Source: JANQNX01 sp965601665 (GTDB taxonomy: Bacteria; Pseudomonadota; Gammaproteobacteria; Eutrophobiales; Eutrophobiaceae). From it: a DNA stretch of 64,000 nucleotides. The stretch is taken from contig OZ271833.1 in the NCBI GenBank assembly GCA_965601665.1, positions 1,860,001 to 1,924,000 on the forward strand. The letters run 5' to 3'. How positions within the stretch are numbered: the stretch's first letter is position 1; each line of letters begins with the position of its first letter. The notes beneath the pieces were generated by a model. The model had not been told where the DNA came from. It made no database searches and worked only from the letters and a program-made list of their open reading frames with translations. The translations under genes and the position numbers were made by a program. This document shows positions 35,784 through 43,188 of the stretch, piece by piece.

Positions 35784-36431
35784 TTACGGTCCCTGAACAG
35801 ACGCTGGCGCTGCGGGCTGAGAACCGGGTCTCGGCGGATTCACGGGAGTGACACCTTCAGTTCTCACCCTTGGTGGGTTGGTAGGACTTACAGCGTCAGC
35901 GCCGTTTCCACTATCCCGGTTTAATGGCGACGTAAGCTTGCTAATGCGATGCATATAAAATGTGACGGGCTTGGAGGCCAGTATCACCTTGTTATCTGCA
36001 TCCAGTATTCGCGCCACCAACACATGTTCACCGCGATCAATTGTATCCAACTGTACTAAAGCGTCTGTACCCAGGTTAACCTGTTTTCCGTCCATATATA
36101 AACCAACGCTATGCCCTGGTTTCAGCGCTGGTTCGGTTTGCAGCAACACGTTCAGGTTACCGGGATTGTCCCTGATAGTTTGCTTATTTGCAGGTTCCAG
36201 GATAATGACTTGCTCATATGCTGGACCTGCATCAGTTTTCCTGGTTGTGTCACGGGGAAGCGTAACCTGCTCAAAGTCGATCGCAGGCGCCACCTGTACC
36301 TCTGTTTTTTCAGCATTGGCCGAGGGCTGGTCGGAAAAAACAACATTGCCCTGCTCATCTACAGACTTGTAAACGGTATCAGCAACCACAAGGAAGGGAG
36401 CCAAGGCCAATAAAACCAGCAGCATTTTCAT
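35784..36431 (-). CDS. DUF4124 domain periplasmic protein (first of pair)
   Basis: 215-aa exported protein with signal peptide, DUF4124 core (V-Y-K-S-V-D-E-Q-G-N-V-V-F-S-D), a beta-rich middle (N-P-G-N-L-N-V-L-L-Q-T, D-R-G-E-H-V-L-V-A) and a Pro/Gly-rich tail that the downstream copy lacks. ATG 36431 gives a normal signal peptide; a longer upstream start is not favoured. The stop overlaps the alternative start of its paralogue. Function unknown. Confidence 0.8.
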   Translation of the reverse strand: MKMLLVLLALAPFLVVADTVYKSVDEQGNVVFSDQPSANAEKTEVQVAPAIDFEQVTLPRDTTRKTDAGPAYEQVIILEPANKQTIRDNPGNLNVLLQTEPALKPGHSVGLYMDGKQVNLGTDALVQLDTIDRGEHVLVARILDADNKVILASKPVTFYMHRISKLTSPLNRDSGNGADAVSPTNPPRVRTEGVTPVNPPRPGSQPAAPASVQGP

Positions 36432-36563
36432 ATACTGTAAGACAGAATTAGCACGGCCACAGTTCATACAAAGCATTCACTATTTGCAAAGGTTCACAAA
36501 TTACCTTGCAGCCAGTAACCTGTCGGTGCTGGGTAAATAACATTTAAGGACTATTTATAACTA

Positions 36564-37517
36564 ATGACCAGTTTTCCAGAACCCCCCACTGACGATTATG
36601 CCCTTGTTTACCTGGAGAGTACGGATGCGCCTTTACCGGAAAAGATTAATCCTGCCACGCGCTACGCCTACTTCAAGACCATTGCCCGTGGCGGTAAGGC
36701 CATCGTCCAGTCCTGCAAAGACTTACACCTGTCCCGCGTGGTTTGCTACAAGACGCTCAAACCCGAATTTGCCAAGGACCCGGTAGAACAGAAGCGTTTC
36801 CTGCGCGAAGCACGCGTGGGTGCGATGCTACAACATCCAAATACAGTACCCATGTATGAATTGGGTCGTGACCCCAAAGGCCAGATCTACTTCACGATGA
36901 AGCTGGTACATGGCTACACGCTGCGCGAAATTCTTGATTACCGGGAGCGTTATGATCTGAATCAGTTGATTAACGTTATCGTACAGGTTGCGCATGCACT
37001 GGAATACGCGCATACGCATCGCGTCATACACCGTGATATCAAACCTGAAAATATCCTGGTGGGACCATTTGGCGAGGTGCTATTGATGGACTGGGGGCTG
37101 GCCAAAGTCTGGACGGAAGATGGTTCCAGTATCGATTTATCAGAAGGCATGGAACCGATAAAAGGCGATCGGCCAGTGCAATCAATAACTGATGAACAAC
37201 AACTTCAGGGCTCGATCTTGTATATGTCTCCCGAGCAGACCAACCGGGACCCGGATATCGATTTTCGTACTGATATCTACAGTCTTGGTGCGATTCTTTA
37301 CGAGGTGCTGGCCGGGCAGCCGCCTTTTGATGAAGACATCGTCCAGGACATGCTGAATAAAATCAGGCATGAGACGCCTCCCTTGCCCTCCGACGTGACC
37401 AGCGTGCGCGTACCCGAACTGCTTGAAAAGGTAGCCATGACATGCCTGGCCAAGGCGCCGGATGAACGTATCGATAGTTGTGCAGAATTGGTGCGCTTAC
37501 TGGAAGAAGACTGGTAA
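36564..37517 (+). CDS. Hanks-type serine/threonine protein kinase
   Basis: 317-aa soluble eukaryotic-like kinase with no transmembrane or sensor domain. The ATP lysine is in C-Y-K-T-L-K, alpha-C Glu in R-E-A-R-V-G, catalytic loop HRDIKPEN, and the metal motif is D-W-G instead of DFG, a common bacterial variant. The activation segment ends in S-P-E-Q. The glycine loop is poor (A-R-G-G-K-A-I-V), so the enzyme may be divergent but is probably active. It is divergent from the DUF4124 pair and its 3' end lies just before the NtrC sites of glutamine synthetase; any link to nitrogen control is positional inference. Confidence 0.9.
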   Translation: MTSFPEPPTDDYALVYLESTDAPLPEKINPATRYAYFKTIARGGKAIVQSCKDLHLSRVVCYKTLKPEFAKDPVEQKRFLREARVGAMLQHPNTVPMYELGRDPKGQIYFTMKLVHGYTLREILDYRERYDLNQLINVIVQVAHALEYAHTHRVIHRDIKPENILVGPFGEVLLMDWGLAKVWTEDGSSIDLSEGMEPIKGDRPVQSITDEQQLQGSILYMSPEQTNRDPDIDFRTDIYSLGAILYEVLAGQPPFDEDIVQDMLNKIRHETPPLPSDVTSVRVPELLEKVAMTCLAKAPDERIDSCAELVRLLEEDW

Positions 37518-37525
37518 GCAAAAAA

Positions 37526-37583
37526 GCACTATAATAGTGCGATAATGGTCGATTTGCACAATTATTGTGCATTATTTTGGTGC
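37526..37583 (+). promoter_or_regulatory. Tandem NtrC-type enhancer dyads upstream of glnII
   Basis: GCACTATAATAGTGC (37526-37540) fits the NtrC consensus GCACY-N5-RGTGC exactly. TGCACAATTATTGTGCA (37555-37571) is a 17-bp dyad of the same design with A/T at the Y/R positions. Their centres are 30 bp apart, about three helical turns. A third, weaker site shares its left half (37569-37583, GCATT-N5-GGTGC). No T-run follows either, so they are not terminators. The rest of this 300-bp gap holds the sigma-54 promoter. Confidence 0.75.
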
Positions 37584-37735
37584 TTATGATCGTTTCTAGC
37601 GGGCTTTCATTGTAATAAATGGCGTTGGCATTGATCCGGGTAAGGCCGCTAAGCCCACGATTTATAGAGAAAAAAATTTCCGCCGCGTGACTTCCCCAGG
37701 GCATGAATCACTGTTTTTCAGCCATCGACAATAGC

Positions 37736-37751
37736 TGGAATACATATTGCA
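37736..37751 (+). promoter_or_regulatory. Candidate sigma-54 promoter of glnII
   Basis: TGGAATACATATTGCA has the -24 GG and -12 GC separated by exactly 10 nt and a perfect TTGCA -12 element; the -24 half (TGGAATA) is weaker. Predicted +1 near 37762, 56 nt before the ATG. The NtrC dyads lie about 200-230 bp upstream, a permissible enhancer distance. Confidence 0.6.
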
Positions 37752-37817
37752 AAATGACTGACTCCAATAAACAGGCTTCAGTCTACTTACAAAATTAATT
37801 GGAGGAGAGCTCAAATC

Positions 37818-38825
37818 ATGAAAAGTAAGTTGGAATATATTTGGCTGGATGGATACAAGCCAACGCAAAGTTTAAGAAGCAAGACCATGGTACGGTCTGA
37901 TTTCAGCGGAAAGCTGGAAGACTGCCCGATGTGGGTATTTGACGGTAGTTCGACTGAACAGGCTGAAGGGGGTTCTTCTGACTGCCTGTTGAAGCCGGTG
38001 TATATCGTCCCCGATCCAGACCGCAAGAACGGCTACCTGGTTATGACCGAGGTCATGAATGCCGATGGTACCCCGCATGAGTCTAACGGCCGTGCCACCA
38101 TTGATGATGAAGACGATGACTTCTGGTTTGGTTTCGAACAGGAATATTTTTTGTGGGACCCGGAAACGAACTTACCCCCGGGCTTCCCTTACCGCGGCTA
38201 TCCGAAACCGCAGGGTCCTTACTACTGCTCGGTCGGTGCAATGAATGCCTATGCGCGTGAAGTCGTGGAAGAACACCTGGAGCACTGCCTGGAAGCCGGT
38301 CTTAACGTTGAAGGTATCAACGCCGAGGTCGCGGCTGGTCAGTGGGAATACCAGATCTTTGCCAAGGGCGCGAAGCTCGCCGGTGATGAAATCTGGGTAT
38401 CACGTTACCTGCTGGAGCGCACTGCTGAAAAATACAACCTGGGTATTGAATGGCATCCAAAGCCACTGGGTGATACCGACTGGAACGGTTCCGGTATGCA
38501 CGCGAACTTCTCTAACTCGGAAATGCGCGAATCGGGCAAGGAAGATACCTTTACCAAAATTTGTGAAGAGTTCGGTAAGAACATCAAACGTCACATCGAT
38601 GTTTATGGTGCTTACAACGAACACCGTTTGACCGGTAAGCACGAAACCCAGTCGATCAACGAATTCAGCTACGGCGTTTCTGACCGTGGTGCATCAATTC
38701 GTATCCCGGTTAGTACCGTGGAAGATGGCTGGATTGGTCGACTGGAAGATCGCCGCCCGGCATCTAATGCCGATCCTTACAAGGTTGCCGCGGCCATCGT
38801 GAAAACCACCAAGGAAGCCGGTTAA
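37818..38825 (+). CDS. Glutamine synthetase type II (eukaryote-like GSII)
   Basis: ATP-dependent conversion of glutamate and ammonia to glutamine in the cytosol. At 335 aa it matches the short GSII/GlnII class, not the ~470-aa GSI usual next to ntrBC. Motifs: W-V-F-D-G-S-S-T-E-Q-A, the metal-binding G-F-E-Q-E-Y-F-L, GINAEVAAGQWEYQ, NGSGMHAN and the R-L-T-G-K-H-E-T loop with D-R-G-A-S-I-R-I-P. The Shine-Dalgarno GGAGGAG precedes the ATG. GSII lacks the adenylylation tyrosine of GSI, so transcriptional control by NtrC may matter more. No GSI gene is in the window. Confidence 0.93.
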   Translation: MKSKLEYIWLDGYKPTQSLRSKTMVRSDFSGKLEDCPMWVFDGSSTEQAEGGSSDCLLKPVYIVPDPDRKNGYLVMTEVMNADGTPHESNGRATIDDEDDDFWFGFEQEYFLWDPETNLPPGFPYRGYPKPQGPYYCSVGAMNAYAREVVEEHLEHCLEAGLNVEGINAEVAAGQWEYQIFAKGAKLAGDEIWVSRYLLERTAEKYNLGIEWHPKPLGDTDWNGSGMHANFSNSEMRESGKEDTFTKICEEFGKNIKRHIDVYGAYNEHRLTGKHETQSINEFSYGVSDRGASIRIPVSTVEDGWIGRLEDRRPASNADPYKVAAAIVKTTKEAG

Positions 38826-38852
38826 GCAAATCATTTTGTTCGCCCGTCTGAG

Positions 38853-38883
38853 AACCGGGGAGCTTGCTTCCCGGTTTTTTTTT
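38853..38883 (+). terminator. Rho-independent terminator of glnII
   Basis: Inverted repeat AACCGGGGAGC / GCTTCCCGGTT (38853-38876, one G-U pair) followed directly by nine T. It ends 28 bp after the glutamine synthetase stop and before the convergent methyltransferase gene. Confidence 0.9.
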
Positions 38884-38893
38884 CGCCTGTAGC

Positions 38894-39556
38894 TTACTTG
38901 TTACGCACGACCAGGTGCCGATCAGAGACAACTTCCACCAGCAGCTGGTTTAAACCGGCCTCGGCAAGCTGTTGCTCAACCTCTTGTGGGGTAAAGGCAG
39001 CAAATAATGAATTCCTGAAATCTCGTTGCAATACTTCCGGCTCTGCTGCCGCGTATTGTGTGACCAGCGCGTCGACATCCTGCTCTGTTTCGGGCCGCAT
39101 CAGGTCCATGATAAAAATGCACGTCTCCAGGCCGTTCTTGTTCAGTACTTGCCATAACACCATGGGATCGTGCAAGTGATGTAGTAATGAGTTGGAAAAG
39201 ATCACGTCGTATTGTTCTGTAACAGCGAAATCCTGCAAGTGACCCTGAACCAGGTTGATACGATCCTGGAACTGATCATCCATCTCCAGCAACGCGTTTT
39301 CTGCCTCGTTCAGCATCGCCTCGGCGCCATCAACGGCATCGATAACATAACCTGGAAAGACCCTGGCAAAGCGAATACTGATGTCAGCGGCACCACAGCC
39401 CAGGTCCAGCGCCCTGCCCGATTCCGGCAAGGCCGAACCACAGGCCGCGCTTAACATTTCGATAAAGTGGTTATGGGGCTCCTCGAAATCGGCTTGCGCA
39501 TAGGCCCGGGCCTGATCGGCCTCATCCATTAATTCAGGTTCGGGTATACGTTCCAT
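38894..39556 (-). CDS. Class I SAM-dependent methyltransferase
   Basis: 220-aa Rossmann methyltransferase. SAM motif I reads A-L-D-L-G-C-G-A-A-D; the acidic loop is D-A-V-D-G; motif IV is S-N-S-L-L-H-H-L-H-D. The type-11-like core suggests a small-molecule substrate, but none can be named. It is transcribed towards glnII and starts 22 bp from the glutaredoxin-like gene. Confidence 0.82.
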   Translation of the reverse strand: MERIPEPELMDEADQARAYAQADFEEPHNHFIEMLSAACGSALPESGRALDLGCGAADISIRFARVFPGYVIDAVDGAEAMLNEAENALLEMDDQFQDRINLVQGHLQDFAVTEQYDVIFSNSLLHHLHDPMVLWQVLNKNGLETCIFIMDLMRPETEQDVDALVTQYAAAEPEVLQRDFRNSLFAAFTPQEVEQQLAEAGLNQLLVEVVSDRHLVVRNK

Positions 39557-39577
39557 GCGAGATAATTTGAAACAAGA

Positions 39578-40015
39578 CTACTCGTATAGCTTATCAAAAC
39601 CGGACACACTAAAGCCATTCATGCGCTTGTTGCCAACAAGAATAACCGGTACACCCTTGGCATTCAGTCGTTTGTAGTCGGACTTTCCCTTAGCCGTTTT
39701 CTCGATATCGTATTCAGTAAAACGAATACCTTCATCTTTAAAATGATTCCGCGCTTTCGTACAGTAGCCGCACCAGCTCGCCGAATACATCACGACTTTC
39801 TTGCCAACGTCAAAGCTGGAGCTATCATAGCTCACGCTTTCATAGGAATTGATCCTAACTTCAATAGCCTCGCTTGTATGATCACGTGATGGCTTATCGG
39901 AAAAATGCACCTTGCCGCTCTCGTCGATCCATTTGTAGATCTCTGCATATGAAATATTGGACATGCAAAGCAATGGCAGGAGTATGAAATAAAATTTACT
40001 AAATTTGTTGATCAT
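39578..40015 (-). CDS. Exported DUF4124-glutaredoxin fusion protein
   Basis: 145 aa: signal peptide (about 1-24), DUF4124 module (I-Y-K-W-I-D-E-S-G-K-V-H-F-S-D-K-P), then a glutaredoxin-like domain with active site C-G-Y-C and the cis-proline region G-V-P-V-I-L-V. Probably a periplasmic thiol oxidoreductase. It is the third DUF4124 protein in the window. Its ATG overlaps the R' end of the last attC-like site of the cassette array, so it sits exactly at the array boundary. It may be the chromosomal flank or a cassette without its own attC. Confidence 0.82.
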   Translation of the reverse strand: MINKFSKFYFILLPLLCMSNISYAEIYKWIDESGKVHFSDKPSRDHTSEAIEVRINSYESVSYDSSSFDVGKKVVMYSASWCGYCTKARNHFKDEGIRFTEYDIEKTAKGKSDYKRLNAKGVPVILVGNKRMNGFSVSGFDKLYE

Positions 40016-40072
40016 AACGATTGCACTCAGCGACGCAGCTTTGCTGCATGGCTGAGTAATGATTGGTTAGAA
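40013..40072 (-). other. attC-like site 1 (array left end)
   Basis: 60 bp. In cassette orientation (minus): R'' TTCTAAC, then the arm AGCCATGCAGC, spacer AA, arm GCTGCGTCGCT, and R' GTTATGA. The R' box overlaps the glutaredoxin start codon and deviates from GTTRRRY. The sequence flanking R'' is nearly the same as in sites 4 and 5. Confidence 0.65.
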
Positions 40073-40074
40073 TG

Positions 40075-40434
40075 CTATCCACCTAAAACTGCTTTAGTGG
40101 CAAGTTGTGTAAGCAAGGTTTTCAGCACATCAAGACTCATACCACCCGTTTCCTTTATCATTAAATCCTTTGCTTTGTTCCATATTCCGTCATTCCTTGC
40201 AGCATCTATAAACTCATGCCCTTCCCAGGTTAAAGATGTCGGTATAAAGTGCATACCAGACGAACTCGAAGCATCAATAGCCTCTATCAAGCCTGCAGCG
40301 CGCAGTAACTTTATATGATATGCAATTACATCATTTTCAATATCGGGTATTGAAATACTGCCTGGGCCACGAGGGTTGTCATCATTTTCCATGATGAGAA
40401 GAATGTTTCTGGCTAAATCCATGTCGCGTTTCAT
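40075..40434 (-). CDS. DUF2513 domain protein (cassette gene)
   Basis: 119-aa protein matching the DUF2513 family (M-K-R-D-M-D-L-A-R-N-I-L start, H-I-K-L-L-x-x-A-G-L-I-E-A, L-T-W-E-G-H-E-F). The fold is probably a winged helix, and such genes are common in mobile regions. AGAGGAA lies about 9 nt before the ATG. It occupies one cassette between attC-like sites 1 and 2. Molecular function is unknown. Confidence 0.8.
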   Translation of the reverse strand: MKRDMDLARNILLIMENDDNPRGPGSISIPDIENDVIAYHIKLLRAAGLIEAIDASSSSGMHFIPTSLTWEGHEFIDAARNDGIWNKAKDLMIKETGGMSLDVLKTLLTQLATKAVLGG

Positions 40435-40456
40435 TACTTGTTCCTCTCAGTAAAGA

Positions 40457-40514
40457 CTCTAACAATTTAATGCGGCCTGCTGCGTAGCGGGTCGACCGAA
40501 AAGATTTGTTAGGC
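40457..40514 (-). other. attC-like site 2
   Basis: 58 bp. In cassette orientation it opens with a perfect R'' GCCTAAC and ends with R' GTTAGAG (one mismatch to GTTRRRY). The outer arms CTAACAA/TTGTTAG pair over 7 bp. The inner region is G+C-rich and only partly palindromic. It separates the DUF2513 gene from the preceding two-gene cassette. Confidence 0.75.
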
Positions 40515-40517
40515 ATA

Positions 40518-40763
40518 TTATTTCGAGTCTCTTATATGTTGTGCGCATTGATTGAATCCTAAAGCCTCGATATCTTCTATATCTTGAGACGAAAATGGCG
40601 CTTTATATCCCAATTCATCAAGACCATTGCATTTTTCATCAACAAATATGCCTGCACCGCCCTTAAAATTCGCCACACAACCACCCATATATAAAAGAGC
40701 AACAACCGAAAATGTATTTAGCACCCATTTGATTTTATGTAGCTTTCTGTAACTCGTATCCAT
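40518..40763 (-). CDS. Small hypothetical lipoprotein (cassette gene)
   Basis: 81-aa protein. After a basic N-terminus there is one hydrophobic stretch ending in the lipobox-like Y-M-G-G-C (about residue 29), then a short domain with two further cysteines. The start at 40763 overlaps the previous gene by 46 bp but is supported by GAGGAAG 7 nt upstream. No family recognised. With the overlapping gene it forms one two-gene cassette. Confidence 0.65.
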   Translation of the reverse strand: MDTSYRKLHKIKWVLNTFSVVALLYMGGCVANFKGGAGIFVDEKCNGLDELGYKAPFSSQDIEDIEALGFNQCAQHIRDSK

Positions 40764-41200
40764 TGGCCATCTTCCTCGCTTATTGTTATTGCTACTTTAA
40801 TTATATAAAACGGAGCTTTCGTTTCATGTTTTAGTGCGATATTAAATCCTACACTTGAAGCTTCACCTATTTTTAATGATTGATTAGTGTTGATTATCTG
40901 AGTGCCCACTTCCTGCGTTTTGTCTAAATTTGAGGTTCTAATTCTTTCCATGGATGGAGTAAATACACGCGCTATAGCTTTTTCAAGATTCCATACACGG
41001 CCTCCTTTGTTTTCTACAATTGAATTTACTCTAATAATGCATTCAGGCATCAATTCCGGACTTATAATAAGACTGACATGAGGAGAACTTTCTTCCCTGA
41101 AAATGAAAAGCCACGCACTAATGAAGATTCCAAGAATTATAACGATTCGTTGCAGAATACTCGTCCAAGTGTCAATTTCTTTAGCATCAACCATTTTCAT
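40718..41200 (-). CDS. Hypothetical single-pass membrane protein (cassette gene)
   Basis: 160-aa protein with one N-terminal transmembrane helix (about 15-37) and a C-terminal domain predicted to be beta-rich (R-V-N-S-I-V-E-N-K-G, S-S-V-G-F-N-I-A-L-K). No family recognised. The ATG lies 4 nt after attC-like site 3, so the untranslated leader of the cassette is almost absent. Confidence 0.65.
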   Translation of the reverse strand: MKMVDAKEIDTWTSILQRIVIILGIFISAWLFIFREESSPHVSLIISPELMPECIIRVNSIVENKGGRVWNLEKAIARVFTPSMERIRTSNLDKTQEVGTQIINTNQSLKIGEASSVGFNIALKHETKAPFYIIKVAITISEEDGQWIRVTESYIKSNGC

Positions 41201-41204
41201 ATTT

Positions 41205-41266
41205 GCCTAACGCCCTAGATAATAGGCTCAGTACGTAGTGCTGAGTCCTTGATTGATTTAATTGTG
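41205..41266 (-). other. attC-like site 3
   Basis: Perfect R' box GTTAGGC (41211-41205) and an internal CTCAG...CTGAG hairpin are clear. The distal R'' box is not recognisable, so the right-hand boundary is approximate and the site may be degenerate. Confidence 0.5.
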
Positions 41267-41277
41267 AGTACTCCCGG

Positions 41278-42066
41278 TCACTGGATCAATAGGCCATTCT
41301 CACGGAGTGCCTTAAATCTAGAGGCCATGACTCCATCTCGTGTCGCCAATGCACCGCATATGCATCCTACGAGACAATACTCCAGATCTATATACTCGTT
41401 TTCGATATATTTATTGGGGTTTGAAAATGCCAGATTACCGTATCTCTTATAGTAATCGAGCGCTGCAACTAGGCGAATCTGTAAGTGGGTGTATAGAGCC
41501 CATGAGCTATCGATTAGATCGAACTCCGGCCAGTTCTCGTAGTCTTGATCGTAGAAGCTTTCTACCATATCTCTTTCAGAAACTACTCGCTCCTTGAGCT
41601 CTTCTATGACTGTTGTATCTTGTCCAGGCGCATACTCTTTCAGTGCTTCAAAAACACTAATAGTTGCGCTTGAGTGTTCCGAGAAATTTCTCACCCACTC
41701 TGCCATCACAGCTTTCCATTCAACTAGCGCGTTAGATTGGGCCTCGCCCATATAAAATCCTTCATTTGGTAAATTCGGATTGAACCTAAATTTTTCTACC
41801 TGCGCTATTTCTCTCAGATCAGTTAAAGGTCTTCTATTCTTTACTTCCCACTGCAAAATCGGGCCAATATTTGATATTAGCAACACCGGATTAGTTACTT
41901 GAGGTATTCGTGCGAAACACTGCCTTCTTTGGGATTCAGATGTCGTTAGTAGCTCAAAAAACAGAGCTTCCGTCATCACGAAAACAAAATTATCAAATAT
42001 TTCCCCCAGTTCAGTTTTTGATGCTCCCAATAGATAGCTTTTATCGACGACTACACATGGTTTCAT
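41278..42066 (-). CDS. PIN-like domain protein (cassette gene)
   Basis: 262-aa protein. The N-terminus V-V-V-D-K-S-Y-L-L-G, an acidic residue in L-F-F-E-L-L, and the C-terminal Y-I-D-L-E-Y...A-L-A-T-R-D-G-V-M match the spacing of acidic active-site residues in PIN-type ribonucleases, with a long insertion between. A toxin or RNase role is plausible, but no antitoxin is encoded beside it. Starts 7 nt after attC-like site 4. Family call is tentative. Confidence 0.5.
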   Translation of the reverse strand: MKPCVVVDKSYLLGASKTELGEIFDNFVFVMTEALFFELLTTSESQRRQCFARIPQVTNPVLLISNIGPILQWEVKNRRPLTDLREIAQVEKFRFNPNLPNEGFYMGEAQSNALVEWKAVMAEWVRNFSEHSSATISVFEALKEYAPGQDTTVIEELKERVVSERDMVESFYDQDYENWPEFDLIDSSWALYTHLQIRLVAALDYYKRYGNLAFSNPNKYIENEYIDLEYCLVGCICGALATRDGVMASRFKALRENGLLIQ

Positions 42067-42072
42067 TGGCAG

Positions 42073-42133
42073 TACTAAGGTTTGAACTCAGCGACGCAGC
42101 TTTGCTGCGTCGCTGTGGAGTGATTGGTTAGGA
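42073..42133 (-). other. attC-like site 4
   Basis: 61 bp with a perfect 12-bp hairpin (CAGCGACGCAGC / GCTGCGTCGCTG, three-base loop). R'' is TCCTAAC. The R' box CTTAGTA is degenerate. The GAGTGATTGGTTAG flank (plus strand) is identical in site 5 and nearly so in site 1. Confidence 0.8.
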
Positions 42134-42146
42134 GATATTTTATCCA

Positions 42147-42467
42147 TTATTCACAACCGTATTCTTCTTTAAATGCAGTTTTAGCTGAAAGTTGTGCAGA
42201 TACAAACGCATCATCTTTCTTAACAAATACCCATTTAACAAATACATGTTTTAGTTCTTCCCAGTCAGGTGTTTCTTGTACTTCCTTGCAATTACCACTG
42301 TCATATACCCCCATTAAAAAACCGTGACAGAAATTTTGCTGTCCGACATCACCCACACACCAATCACTCAACTGACTCGAAATTACGTAATGCCCCTTCA
42401 CCACTTCTGAATGTAAAGAGAATGGCAATGCTAAGAGCATTACTAATAACATTGATGTTCTTAACAC
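42147..42467 (-). CDS. Rap1a/Tai-like immunity family protein (cassette gene)
   Basis: 106-aa exported protein. After a signal peptide (to about residue 19) it has four cysteines in the pattern W-C...F-C-H-G-F-L-M-G-V...N-C...Y-G-C, the arrangement of the Rap1a/Tai family that includes immunity proteins against type VI secreted peptidoglycan amidases. No effector gene is near. GTG 42467 is chosen because AGGAG from the attC R' box lies 7 nt upstream; ATG 42452 would cut into the signal sequence. Confidence 0.6.
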   Translation of the reverse strand: MLRTSMLLVMLLALPFSLHSEVVKGHYVISSQLSDWCVGDVGQQNFCHGFLMGVYDSGNCKEVQETPDWEELKHVFVKWVFVKKDDAFVSAQLSAKTAFKEEYGCE

Positions 42468-42475
42468 TAAATATC

Positions 42476-42536
42476 TCCTAACGTCTTAACTCAGCGCCGC
42501 ACCTTTGGCGCGTCGCTTTGGAGTGATTGGTTAGAG
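42476..42536 (-). other. attC-like site 5
   Basis: 61 bp: R'' CTCTAAC, arms AAAGCGACGCGCC and GGTGCGGCGCT, R' GTTAGGA (one mismatch to GTTRRRY). The downstream gene's ribosome-binding site AGGAG is part of the R' box. The upstream gene's C-terminus is encoded inside the site. Confidence 0.8.
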
Positions 42537-42835
42537 GGCGGCTTCGCCAATACACCCACCAAAATTAACGCCAATGCTGGTTGTACCCATGCAATCAAAT
42601 CTGGAGCGCCACTACGAAGTAAAATATATCCGTAGATAGTAAGTATAAATAGACTGGCTATCAGTGCTGACACTCTTGCCCAATTTTTACCCGTCAATAG
42701 TAATAGCGCTAAAATTAATGCAATAAGGCAAAGCCCCCATCCTAGACCAGAGGAAGCCAAGCCTACTTCAGTCAGAAAGTATCCCTGTAGTACTGCCCAT
42801 AACGCCATCAAAATGCTTGCTACTTTAAAACTCAT
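42491..42835 (-). CDS. Small integral membrane protein (first cassette gene)
   Basis: 114-aa protein with about four hydrophobic helices covering residues 5-100 and no recognised family. Its last ~13 residues (NQSLQSDAPKVRR) are translated from attC-like site 5, as is common for cassette-borne ORFs. Upstream, GTTAGAG (42848-42842) looks like another R' end, marking the right edge of the array. Confidence 0.65.
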   Translation of the reverse strand: MSFKVASILMALWAVLQGYFLTEVGLASSGLGWGLCLIALILALLLLTGKNWARVSALIASLFILTIYGYILLRSGAPDLIAWVQPALALILVGVLAKPPSNQSLQSDAPKVRR

Positions 42836-42850
42836 TCCACCCTCTAACTA

Positions 42851-42945
42851 GTGGTTATAGAGTCCGCCGGAGTCCCTTTAATTTTCAATTATATGTGTAC
42901 CTATTTGGCACCCTATCACCCCAAATCGAGGTAAAAAGGAGCCTA
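42851..42945 (-). repeat. Leader repeat, copy 1
   Basis: 95-bp sequence immediately upstream of the first array gene. It aligns over its whole length with copies at 51029-51122 and 52027-52121; shared blocks read GTGRTTA, CCC near +30, ATATGTG and TAAAA(A/C)G. The three lengths (95, 94, 95 bp) support homology. No ORF. The following 42946-43188 is A+T-rich with no recognised feature. Confidence 0.6.
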
Positions 42946-43188
42946 CATATCCTATTCTCCTGTGCCATCTGCTCCATTACTCTTAACTCTATTACTCGTT
43001 GTTTTCCTGGTAATCAAAAACTCATTCATTTTACAAAACAGTCTATAAGCTGGTTAACTTGAATACTATATTTCCTATGTACTATGTGGTGTCACCATAT
43101 ATCAAACGTTGTTAAATATGGTCTTCATAAGTATTTATTTACAATCACTTACAGAATATTTTGATGCGTTTGCGTATTAGCTTGTTAG

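Noticed and set aside
37526..37571. Palindromes after the kinase gene as rho-independent terminators
   Set aside because: Stems are short and A+T-rich and no T-run follows; spacing and sequence fit NtrC sites better.
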